Assembly: GCA_025455535.1 (NCBI GenBank)
Contig: JALOMM010000139.1
Coordinates: 1-7,030 of the forward strand
Direction: 5' to 3'
Source of the DNA: Bacteroidales bacterium
GTDB lineage: Bacteria; Bacteroidota; Bacteroidia; Bacteroidales; VadinHA17
DNA: 7,030 nucleotides
Part shown: positions 1-6,148 of the stretch, piece after piece
Numbering within the stretch: the first letter of the stretch is position 1
Layout of the letters: each line of letters opens with the position of its first letter
Notes under the pieces: generated by a model
Database searches by the model: none
Told to the model about the DNA's origin: nothing
Seen by the model: the letters and a program-made list of their open reading frames with translations, nothing else
Program-made: the position numbers and the translations under genes

Positions 1-1
1 A

Positions 2-106
2 GACAGGGTGGAGCTGAGGGGGAAGTACGTGATCACCACATCGGGTCCGGAATTTTCCGGCGCTGCCAGGCAGGAGTTCAGGATGCAGTTCAGGATTGTT
101 TTTTAG
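2..106 (+). CDS. C-terminal end of an unidentified protein, possibly an outer-membrane beta-barrel (partial, 5' end outside window)
   Basis: The frame is open from the window edge to a TAG stop and encodes 34 residues, ending RQEFRMQFRIVF. Codon choice (GTG, CTG, AAG, ATC, ACC) resembles the intact genes here, which argues that it is coding. The alternating polar and hydrophobic residues and the terminal Phe resemble the last beta-strand of Bacteroidota outer-membrane barrel proteins, where a C-terminal aromatic residue acts as the insertion signal. That is inference from a very short piece and the family cannot be named. The gene runs toward the minus-strand purE, so the two are convergent, with 160 bp of repeat-bearing DNA between them. 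Confidence 0.5.
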   Translation, partial: DRVELRGKYVITTSGPEFSGAARQEFRMQFRIVF

Positions 107-120
107 CAAGGGGCGAGGAG

Positions 121-175
121 AATTTGCGATTTGCGATTTGCGACGTGCGAATTTGCGATTTGCGATGTGCGAATT
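121..175. repeat. Period-7 tandem repeat, unit TTTGCGA, with higher-order copies
   Basis: The heptamer TTTGCGA recurs head to tail, broken by variant units (CGTGCG, TGTGCG). Two larger copies are visible. Positions 121-149 are AA plus three heptamers plus a CGTGCG-like unit. Positions 150-171 are AA plus two heptamers plus TGTGCG. The tract ends in AATT. It lies between two converging genes and encodes no convincing peptide. Similar tracts occur between genes in some Bacteroidota genomes, to my recollection. Function is unknown; copy number could vary by replication slippage. Confidence 0.85.
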
Positions 176-234
176 GAGGAGAGCAAGGAGTGAGGGGCAT
201 GGAGCAATGCGTGCACCTTCAGACCTATTACAAA

Positions 235-258
235 TTGCCTACTGACTGTTGCCTACTG
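235..258. repeat. Direct repeat of TTGCCTACTG, two copies
   Basis: TTGCCTACTG occurs at 235-244 and again at 249-258, separated by ACTG, which itself repeats the end of the unit. The effective period is 14 bp. It lies just beyond the stop of the purE C-terminal tail. No coding or terminator role is apparent. Together with the TTTGCGA tract it makes up most of the recognisable structure in the 107-266 gap. Confidence 0.7.
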
Positions 259-266
259 CCTTGAGA

Positions 267-700
267 CTAGTTCGTCTTGTACTTATACCGCACGGCACCC
301 AGCTCCTCATTGGCCTTGACAATCTTTTGCTTCAGCCCCTCCTTGAAGCTTATTGTCTTCTGCATCTGGCAACCGGGATCCCGGGAGGCATCTGCACAAT
401 GGCGAGCAGTGCATCCAGACCATCCAGAGATGCCATGATGGGAACACCTATCACAGGAACAGGAGTCATGGCGGCAATGACACCCGGCAGATGTGCTGCC
501 ATACCGGCACCGGCAATGATCACCTTTATGCCCCTGCCGGCAGCTCCGCGTGCAAACTTCTCAACCTCAGCAGGTGTGCGGTGTGCAGAGAGAGCATTCA
601 TCTCAAAAGGGATCTCCATCCCCTCAAGTATCTCCGCTGCCTTTTCCATTACCCTGAGGTCCGAAGTACTTCCCATAATAATGCTTATCAGTGGTTTCAT
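267..700 (-). pseudogene. purE: N5-carboxyaminoimidazole ribonucleotide mutase PurE, internally deleted and frameshifted
   Basis: PurE converts N5-CAIR to CAIR in de novo purine synthesis. Starting at the ATG at 698-700, the protein opens [14 protein letters not shown], with the phosphate-binding GSTSD (residues 10-14), SAHRT with the expected catalytic His40 (38-42), [11 protein letters not shown] (63-73) and QMPPGIPVA (103-111). The family then continues with a conserved TVxIxxxxNAxLLAAxIL-type segment. Here the frame instead reads RCRRQ and stops at 350-352. In another frame, 365 down to 267, a typical Bacteroidota PurE tail is found (FKEGLKQKIVKANEEL, ending YKYKTN and TAG). The gene has therefore lost about 20-27 codons and its frame at about 363-370, not merely one base. 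The in-frame ATG at 770-772 would add 24 unrelated residues and is not the likely start. Either this is a true pseudogene, with purine synthesis covered by another copy or by salvage, or it is an assembly error. The identity is very secure; the broken state is clear as read. Confidence 0.85.
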
Positions 701-734
701 GTCTTCTTTTTTATAGTTATCCTTGATGCTGAGG

Positions 735-742
735 CAAAAATA
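735..742 (-). promoter_or_regulatory. Candidate -7 promoter element for purE (TATTTTTG)
   Basis: On the minus strand the 83-bp intergenic region contains TATTTTTG, a full match to the Bacteroidota -7 consensus TAnnTTTG. Transcription would begin a few bases further on, leaving a leader of roughly 25-30 nt before the purE ATG at 700. I found no good -33 TTTG at the usual spacing, so the call rests on one motif in an A+T-rich stretch. Confidence 0.35.
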
Positions 743-783
743 AACTTTAAATTTATAATTTCGCACCATCAACCAATCAGACG

Positions 784-1320
784 ATGCAGGAGATAAAAGT
801 TCTTGACAGGAAGTTCTCAGTATACCTCACTGAAGATGAGATACAGAGCCGCATCACGGCACTGGCAGAAAAGATCAATGACGATCTGAAAGGACGCGAT
901 GTTCTTTTCTTCGGAATACTTAACGGTGCATTTTTGTTTGCAGCTGATCTCTTCAGGCAGATAACACTTGACGCACAGATATCGTTCATCAAGCTTGCCT
1001 CATATGACGGCACGTCGAGCTCGGGGAAGATCAAGGAGCTGATAGGATGGAATGAAGACATCACCGGCAAGACGGTAGTGGTGCTTGAGGACATTGTAGA
1101 CACGGGCAGCACCCTGGAGAGAATCATTGGAGAGCTGACGCTCAGGAAAGCCGTCGAGGTCAGGATATGCACACTGCTCTTCAAGCCGGAAGCTTATCTT
1201 AAAGACATACCTATTGATTACATAGGTTTTGAGATACCAAACAGCTTTGTGGTGGGATACGGGCTCGATTATGACGGTTACGGCCGTAATCTGAATGCAA
1301 TTTATAAACTCATAAAGTAA
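784..1320 (+). CDS. hpt: Hypoxanthine phosphoribosyltransferase
   Basis: This cytosolic purine-salvage enzyme transfers the ribose-phosphate of PRPP to hypoxanthine, and usually guanine, giving IMP or GMP. The 178-residue product has the normal length for the family. Visible landmarks are LNGAF (46-50, the PPi-binding loop region), [12 protein letters not shown] (70-81, the flexible active-site loop), [10 protein letters not shown] (101-110, the PRPP-binding signature with paired Glu-Asp), FKPE (133-136, with the purine-contacting Lys134) and [12 protein letters not shown] (158-169, the C-terminal purine and Mg region). The first ATG is used; it gives the expected N-terminus and there is no clear Shine-Dalgarno site, as is common in Bacteroidota. 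It is transcribed divergently from purE and lies 7 bp before the adk-obg frame, suggesting one transcript that couples purine salvage to adenylate balance. Whether guanine or xanthine is also accepted cannot be read from sequence. Confidence 0.96.
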   Translation: MQEIKVLDRKFSVYLTEDEIQSRITALAEKINDDLKGRDVLFFGILNGAFLFAADLFRQITLDAQISFIKLASYDGTSSSGKIKELIGWNEDITGKTVVVLEDIVDTGSTLERIIGELTLRKAVEVRICTLLFKPEAYLKDIPIDYIGFEIPNSFVVGYGLDYDGYGRNLNAIYKLIK

Positions 1321-1327
1321 TTTTAAC

Positions 1328-2872
1328 ATGATCAATGTTCTTATGTTCGGTCCTCCCGGCTCCGGGAAGGGGACGCAGTCAGTGACCCTTGGAGAGAAGT
1401 ATAACCTGCTGCATCTTTCAACAGGTGATATGCTCAGGGCTGAGCTTGCCGCCAATACCGACCTTGGGAGGAAGATGGCTGCCATCATGGCAGCAGGTGA
1501 ACTGGTGCCTGATGAGGTGGTGATAGATATGATAGCACACAAGATCGACGCCACCACCGGCAAGGCTGGATTCATCTTTGACGGCTTCCCCCGGACGGTG
1601 CAGCAGGCAGAGGCACTTCAGTCTATGCTTGAGGCACGCAGCATGAAGATTGACATGATGCTTGTCCTCGAGGTAGGTGACGCTGAGCTGGCTGAACGTA
1701 TGAAGAAAAGAGCTCTCATATCGGGAAGGGCTGATGATGCTGATGAGGCGGTGATCAATAACCGTATTGATGTTTACCGCGCAAAAACGGAGCCTGTGAT
1801 TGAATATGGACGCAGGGCAGGGGTATGCCATCAGGTTGACGGTGTCGGATCAATTGAAGAGATTTTCGGCAGGCTCTGCAAGGCAGAGACAAACTTCGTC
1901 GACTACGTAAAGATATTCGGACGCTCAGGGAAGGGGGGCGCGGGCTCTACGCACCTGCACCGCGACAAGCTGAATTCCAAGGGAGGCCCTGACGGTGGTG
2001 ACGGAGGAAGGGGAGGCAACGTATACCTTAAAGGTGATGCCCAGCTCTGGACACTGCTCCATCTGAAATACAGAAAACACATATTCGCAGGTGACGGCGG
2101 TGTGGGCTCAGCAAACAACAAGACAGGAGCCGACGGAGAAGATGTCACGATCGAAGTGCCACTGGGCACTGTCGCCAGGGACGCTGAGACCAACGCGATG
2201 CTTTTTGAAATAACGAGCGACGGAGAGAGGAAGATACTGGTCAAGGGCGGTCGCGGCGGGCTTGGCAACACCCACTTCAAATCAGCAACATTCCAGACAC
2301 CGCGCTTTGCCCAGCCTGGCGAGCCCTCCGTTGAAGGATGGTTTATCCTGGAATTAAAGGTCCTTGCCGATGTCGGGCTGGTAGGATTTCCGAATGCGGG
2401 CAAATCGACGTTGCTGTCGGTCGTGAGCGCTGCCAAACCCAGGATTGACAACTATCCTTTCACAACCCTTACCCCTAACCTTGGGATTGTAAGCTATCGT
2501 GATGACAGGTCATTCGTCATGGCTGACATCCCCGGAATAATTGAGGGGGCGGCTGAGGGCAAGGGGCTGGGACACAGGTTTCTCAGACACATTGAGAGAA
2601 ACTCCGCACTTCTCTTTATGATCCCCGCCGACGCCGGCGACATAAAAAAGGAATACCAGATACTCATCGAGGAACTAAGGAAATACAATCCCGAACTTCT
2701 CGATAAGAACAGGGTCATGGCAATAACAAAAAGCGACCTGCTTGATGAGGAGCTGACAGATGCCATCAGGCCATTACTGCCTGATGACCTGCCGGTAGTC
2801 TTTATCTCATCGATAGCAGGAACAGGCATCACTGCACTGAAAGATCTCCTCTGGAGGGCAATAACCGGATAG
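1328..2872 (+). CDS. adk-obg: Adenylate kinase-Obg GTPase fusion protein
   Basis: One uninterrupted 514-codon frame encodes two complete enzymes. Residues 1 to about 184 are a short-LID adenylate kinase (AMP + ATP to 2 ADP): P-loop GPPGSGKGT (8-16), STGD (31-34), FDGFPRT (84-90), SGRADD (132-137) in place of the zinc-type LID, and NRIDVY (145-150). Residues from about 186 are Obg, a ribosome-associated GTPase of 50S assembly. They comprise the glycine-rich Obg fold (about 188-345), G1 GFPNAGKS (353-360), switch I YPFTT (376-380), G3 DIPG (400-403), G4 TKSD (467-470) and G5 SSIAG (494-498). The Obg half, about 327 residues, matches the usual Bacteroidota length with no C-terminal extension. 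Separate Obg proteins of this phylum begin like [12 protein letters not shown]; here the Met position is Lys185 (AAG, 1880-1882), with no stop and no ATG, GTG or TTG in frame nearby. The two halves are thus joined without a linker. Each is expected to be active; a role for the linkage is inference. Confidence 0.93.
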   Translation: MINVLMFGPPGSGKGTQSVTLGEKYNLLHLSTGDMLRAELAANTDLGRKMAAIMAAGELVPDEVVIDMIAHKIDATTGKAGFIFDGFPRTVQQAEALQSMLEARSMKIDMMLVLEVGDAELAERMKKRALISGRADDADEAVINNRIDVYRAKTEPVIEYGRRAGVCHQVDGVGSIEEIFGRLCKAETNFVDYVKIFGRSGKGGAGSTHLHRDKLNSKGGPDGGDGGRGGNVYLKGDAQLWTLLHLKYRKHIFAGDGGVGSANNKTGADGEDVTIEVPLGTVARDAETNAMLFEITSDGERKILVKGGRGGLGNTHFKSATFQTPRFAQPGEPSVEGWFILELKVLADVGLVGFPNAGKSTLLSVVSAAKPRIDNYPFTTLTPNLGIVSYRDDRSFVMADIPGIIEGAAEGKGLGHRFLRHIERNSALLFMIPADAGDIKKEYQILIEELRKYNPELLDKNRVMAITKSDLLDEELTDAIRPLLPDDLPVVFISSIAGTGITALKDLLWRAITG

Positions 2873-2874
2873 CA

Positions 2875-3432
2875 ATGAATGAGATTGACCATAACCTGTT
2901 CCTCTTTCTGAATTCCATTCACTCTCCCTTCTTTGATGTGGTAATGCGCACGGTAAGCCTGAAGACTGTCTGGATACCATTGTATCTGTTCATTGTCTAT
3001 CTGCTGGCAATAAGGTATAAGAAAAGGGTGTGGCTGGTCCTGGTGTTCGCTGCATTGCTCGTTACCTTAACCGACCAGGCCACGAATATTATTAAGGACT
3101 ATTTTGAGCGCCTCCGGCCCTGCCATGAACCCTCCCTTGCCGGGCTGGTTCATACTGTGGGCGGCAGGTGCGGCGGGATGTACGGATTTGTTTCCGCCCA
3201 TGCTGCCAATACTTTCGGCATCGCCTCATTCACAGCACCTTTGATAAGAAAGAAGTGGTATTCATGGGCTATCTTCATATGGGCATGTATTGTCTCCTAT
3301 TCCAGGACATACCTGGGAGTACATTATCCCGGCGATATTCTTGGCGGAGCCATTCTTGGTTTTGCAGCAGGAACAGCTTTTGCATACGCCTTTGTAAAAA
3401 CTGATACAATGGTTGAATCATGGACGCAATAA
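2875..3432 (+). CDS. PAP2-family membrane phosphatase (phosphatidic acid or undecaprenyl-pyrophosphate phosphatase type)
   Basis: The 185-residue product is an integral membrane protein of the PAP2 superfamily, which removes phosphate from lipid phosphates or pyrophosphates at the cytoplasmic membrane. All three catalytic motifs are present: KDYFERLRP (74-82, KxxxxxxRP), FVSAHAANT (105-113, the PSGH-type block with His109 as general acid) and SRTYLGVHYPGD (143-154, with the nucleophilic His150 and Asp154). Hydrophobic stretches near 31-46, 52-68, 110-124, 129-142 and 155-173 fit a small multi-spanning enzyme. The second motif has SAH rather than the more usual SGH, a variant I regard as common in this phylum. 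Its ATG lies 2 bp after the obg stop, and its end overlaps plsC by 13 bp, so translational coupling on both sides is likely. The substrate cannot be settled: undecaprenyl pyrophosphate, phosphatidic acid and phosphatidylglycerol phosphate are all possible. Confidence 0.88.
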   Translation: MNEIDHNLFLFLNSIHSPFFDVVMRTVSLKTVWIPLYLFIVYLLAIRYKKRVWLVLVFAALLVTLTDQATNIIKDYFERLRPCHEPSLAGLVHTVGGRCGGMYGFVSAHAANTFGIASFTAPLIRKKWYSWAIFIWACIVSYSRTYLGVHYPGDILGGAILGFAAGTAFAYAFVKTDTMVESWTQ

Positions 3433-4169
3433 AGTCGCTGTGGGTATGGGTCTCCAGCCTCATCTTCGTGATGATCGGATTCCCGGTGGCAGTGCTGCTG
3501 TGGCTTCTGTCGCTGCTGTTTGACAGGCGCAGGCTGATGAACAACAGGTGGATGGTCATCCAGGGAATTATCCTTACAAAGATGAACTTCTTCTGGAAGG
3601 TCATTGTCGAGGGAAAGGAGAAGATAGATCAGAAACAGGCTTACGTAATTGTTCCGAACCATCAGTCAATGCTTGACATAGTAATCTTCAACATGCTGCA
3701 TCACAGGCTCCGGTGGATCTCCAAGATCGAGGTATTCAAGATACCTGTCCTGGGGTGGGAGATGAGAATGGTGAAGTATATTGAGCTTGAGAGAGGCAAC
3801 AAGCACAGTGTCGTAAGGATGATGGAGAAGTGCATCAGCTCATTGCGTGAAGGTATATCCATCGTTATCTTTCCCGAAGGGACGAGGTCTCTCACGGGAG
3901 CCATCGGCAAGTTCAAGACCGGCGCCTTCCAGCTGGCAATAAAGACAGACAAGCCTCTGCTCCCTGTTCTTATAGACGGCACCGGAGATGTACTTCCAAA
4001 GAACGGTCTCACATTCAGGATCGATAAAGTTATCAGGATAAAGGTACTGGATCCTATATTCCCCGGTCAGTTTGGCACAGGTGACCCTGAGGAGCTTGCA
4101 TCCAGGGTAAACTCACTCATGAGAGAGGCAATGGATGAGTTGCGAAGCAGTCCTGACTATCAGAAATAA
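3420..4169 (+). CDS. plsC: 1-acyl-sn-glycerol-3-phosphate acyltransferase (PlsC/LPLAT family)
   Basis: The enzyme acylates lysophosphatidic acid to phosphatidic acid, the precursor of membrane phospholipids, on the inner face of the cytoplasmic membrane. The 249-residue protein starts with a hydrophobic segment (about 7-34) followed by DRRR, a likely membrane anchor. The acyltransferase blocks are in order: NHQSMLD (80-86, the catalytic H-x4-D pair His81 and Asp86), KIEVFKIPVLGW (102-113), FPEGTRS (151-157, glycerophosphate binding) and LLPVLIDG (180-187). The length is normal for bacterial PlsC. The ATG lies inside the last codons of the PAP2 gene in a different frame, so translation by re-initiation is probable. 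Being next to a lipid phosphatase suggests shared membrane-lipid work, one making and the other possibly dephosphorylating phosphatidate. Acylation of another lipid, such as an ornithine lipid precursor, cannot be ruled out from the motifs. Confidence 0.92.
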   Translation: MDAIKSLWVWVSSLIFVMIGFPVAVLLWLLSLLFDRRRLMNNRWMVIQGIILTKMNFFWKVIVEGKEKIDQKQAYVIVPNHQSMLDIVIFNMLHHRLRWISKIEVFKIPVLGWEMRMVKYIELERGNKHSVVRMMEKCISSLREGISIVIFPEGTRSLTGAIGKFKTGAFQLAIKTDKPLLPVLIDGTGDVLPKNGLTFRIDKVIRIKVLDPIFPGQFGTGDPEELASRVNSLMREAMDELRSSPDYQK

Positions 4170-4200
4170 CCCTTCCTTAATCACTGTAACTGTCTGACCG

Positions 4201-4214
4201 GGTGAAAATTCACC
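4201..4214. other. Short inverted repeat GGTGAA-AA-TTCACC between plsC and parE
   Basis: Six-base arms pair perfectly around a two-base centre, and flanking ACC and GGT could extend the stem past a mismatch. It lies 32 bp after the plsC stop. There is no T-run after it on the plus strand, so it is not a textbook intrinsic terminator. It might act as an operator, as a 3' end stabiliser, or by chance. Confidence 0.3.
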
Positions 4215-4257
4215 ATGGTTGTTGATAAATCGGCACTGCGAGCCTCTCCTAAATCTT

Positions 4258-4265
4258 TATATTTG
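4258..4265 (+). promoter_or_regulatory. Candidate -7 promoter element for parE-parC (TATATTTG)
   Basis: TATATTTG fully matches the Bacteroidota -7 consensus TAnnTTTG and is well placed, ending 16 bp before the parE ATG at 4282. That would give a very short leader. A clear TTTG at -33 is lacking; the region around 4235-4238 reads ACTG. A small palindrome, CCAAA-A-TTTGG (4267-4277), sits between the motif and the start codon and could cover the transcription start. The motif supports separate transcription of the topoisomerase genes. Confidence 0.4.
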
Positions 4266-4281
4266 CCCAAAATTTGGTATA

Positions 4282-6129
4282 ATGTCAGGAACCTATTCCG
4301 AAGAGAACATCAGAACCCTTGAGTGGAAGGAGCATATCAGGCTGAGGCCCGGTATGTACATCGGCAAGCTGGGTGACGGCTCCTCTCTTGATGATGGCAT
4401 TTACGTCCTGCTGAAGGAGGTGATGGATAACGCGGTTGATGAGTATATGATGGGTTACGGCCGCAAGATTGACGTGAGCATTAACGGGAGGGAGGTAAGA
4501 GTCCGCGACTTCGGACGAGGCATACCTCTCGGTAAGGTGCTTGACGCTACCTCCAAAATGAATACGGGGGCAAAGTATGATTCCAAGGCATTCAAGAAAT
4601 CTGTTGGGCTTAACGGCGTGGGTATCAAAGCCGTAAACGCACTTTCATCATCCTTCATATTAAAATCATTTCGTGAGGGGCAGGTAAAGGAGATTGAGTT
4701 CCATGCCGGTGAGGTTGTCAGGGATGAGCCGCTGAAAGGAGCCAAAGAGGATAACGGCACTGAGGTGACCTTCATCCCTGACGAGACTATGTTCGGTAAT
4801 TACCATTACATCTCTGAGTACGTTGAGAGCATGCTGAAGAACTACTCCTACCTCAATGCAGGGATGGTGATCAACTTCAACGGAAACAGAATCATCTCCA
4901 AAAACGGCCTGGTAGACCTGCTGAATGACAACATGAACCGTGAGGGACTCTACCCGATAATACATCTTAAGGGAGAGGATATTGAGATAGCTGTTACACA
5001 CGGGTTTCAGTACGGAGAGGACTATTACAGTTTTGTGAACGGTCAGCATACCTCTCAGGGGGGCACACACCTGACAGCCTTTCGCGAGGCAATAGTAAAG
5101 ACAATAAGGGAGTTCTATAAAAAGGATTTTGATCCATCCGACATCCGGTCATCTGTCATCGCAGCAGTGTCGGTCAAGATTGAGGAACCAATCTTTGAGT
5201 CGCAGACAAAAACAAAGCTGGGATCGAAGGATATGGGCCCTGAAGGCCCTTCGGTCCGAAACTTTATTGTCGAATTTGTACGGAAGAACCTTGACGATTT
5301 TCTTCATAAAAATGGCGAAACGGCACGCATCCTGCTGAAGAAAATACAGGAATCGGAGAAGGAGCGGAAAGCGATCAGCTCCATCCAGAAGCTGGCACGT
5401 GACAGGGCAAAGAAGGTCAGTCTTCACAACCGCAAGCTGCGCGACTGCCGTATACATTACAACTCGAACGATGAGCGGCGCCTGGAATCGACCATCTTCA
5501 TTACCGAAGGTGACTCGGCAAGCGGTTCAATAACCAAATCGCGCGATGTGGAGACACAGGCAGTCTTCAGCCTGAGAGGGAAGCCCCTTAACAGCTACGG
5601 CCTCACGAAGAAGATAGTTTATGAAAACGAGGAGTTTAACCTGCTTCAGGCAGCCCTGAATATAGAGGAGTCTGTGGAAGACCTTCGTTATAACAATGTC
5701 GTTGTCGCCACAGACGCTGACGTTGACGGAATGCATATCCGTTTGCTTTTGCTGACATTCTTCCTCCAGTTCTTTCCTGATCTGGTAAGAAAGGGACATG
5801 TGTATATCCTTCAGACACCTCTTTTCAGGGTGAGGAACAAAAAGGAGACCCGCTATTGTTACAGTGATGAGGAGAGACAAAAGGCAATCAGGGACCTGGG
5901 GCCTGACCCTGAGATAACACGTTTCAAGGGGCTTGGCGAGATATCTCCGGATGAATTCGGACATTTCATAGGAAGAGATATGAGGCTTGAGCCTGTCATC
6001 ATGAGGAGGGCGGATCCTTATACCCAGTTCCTTGAGTTCTTTATGGGCAAGAACACCCCTGAGAGGCAGGATTTTATCATTGATAACCTGAGGGTAGAGG
6101 AGGAGATTCCCGAAGCTGTCAGGGGGTGA
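4282..6129 (+). CDS. parE: DNA topoisomerase IV subunit B (ATPase subunit ParE)
   Basis: ParE hydrolyses ATP to drive strand passage by the ParC2ParE2 complex, which unlinks daughter chromosomes. With the ATG at 4282 the protein has 615 residues, the expected size. The GHKL ATPase domain shows EVMDNAVDE (46-54, catalytic Glu46 and Mg-binding Asn50), DFGRGIP (76-82) and GLNGVG (109-114). The transducer domain shows QTKTKL (308-313, with ATP-sensing Lys310). The TOPRIM domain shows TEGDSASGS (408-416), [10 protein letters not shown] (478-487) and [12 protein letters not shown] (548-559). The EGDSASGS and [10 protein letters not shown] forms resemble ParE of Bacteroidota rather than GyrB, and the direct parC neighbour agrees. 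The frame is open upstream to an ATG at 4219, but that would add 21 residues not expected in the family and would place the TATATTTG motif inside the gene. There is no strong Shine-Dalgarno site. parC begins 19 bp after the stop, so the two subunits are probably co-transcribed. Confidence 0.95.
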   Translation: MSGTYSEENIRTLEWKEHIRLRPGMYIGKLGDGSSLDDGIYVLLKEVMDNAVDEYMMGYGRKIDVSINGREVRVRDFGRGIPLGKVLDATSKMNTGAKYDSKAFKKSVGLNGVGIKAVNALSSSFILKSFREGQVKEIEFHAGEVVRDEPLKGAKEDNGTEVTFIPDETMFGNYHYISEYVESMLKNYSYLNAGMVINFNGNRIISKNGLVDLLNDNMNREGLYPIIHLKGEDIEIAVTHGFQYGEDYYSFVNGQHTSQGGTHLTAFREAIVKTIREFYKKDFDPSDIRSSVIAAVSVKIEEPIFESQTKTKLGSKDMGPEGPSVRNFIVEFVRKNLDDFLHKNGETARILLKKIQESEKERKAISSIQKLARDRAKKVSLHNRKLRDCRIHYNSNDERRLESTIFITEGDSASGSITKSRDVETQAVFSLRGKPLNSYGLTKKIVYENEEFNLLQAALNIEESVEDLRYNNVVVATDADVDGMHIRLLLLTFFLQFFPDLVRKGHVYILQTPLFRVRNKKETRYCYSDEERQKAIRDLGPDPEITRFKGLGEISPDEFGHFIGRDMRLEPVIMRRADPYTQFLEFFMGKNTPERQDFIIDNLRVEEEIPEAVRG

Positions 6130-6148
6130 GTGGATATTGTTGAAGCAG

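Noticed and set aside
121..258. Possible CRISPR array
   Set aside because: The repeat units are only 7 and 10 bp with no unique spacers of regular length and no cas genes.
353..372. Programmed frameshift to rescue PurE
   Set aside because: A frameshift alone would not restore the missing 20-27 conserved codons, and no slippery run is present at the break.
249..716. Plus-strand open frame opposite purE
   Set aside because: The opposite strand encodes unmistakable PurE motifs; the plus frame is low-complexity Ala, Ser and Pro without family features.
756..763. TAATTTCG as a plus-strand -7 element for hpt
   Set aside because: It has one mismatch to TAnnTTTG (C in the TTTG part) and no supporting -33 element; an hpt promoter must lie in this region but I cannot fix it with confidence.
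701..772. Upstream in-frame ATG extending PurE by 24 residues
   Set aside because: [10 protein letters not shown] at 700 is the typical PurE start, and the extension runs through the A+T-rich divergent promoter region.
1903..2451. Long minus-strand open frame inside obg
   Set aside because: It is rich in Pro and Ser because it reads the complement of the glycine-rich Obg codons; it matches no family and lies wholly within a secure gene.
4219..4281. In-frame upstream ATG extending parE by 21 residues
   Set aside because: The added residues ([21 protein letters not shown]) are not expected in ParE, and the stretch contains the TATATTTG promoter-like motif; the ATG at 4282 gives the normal N-terminus.
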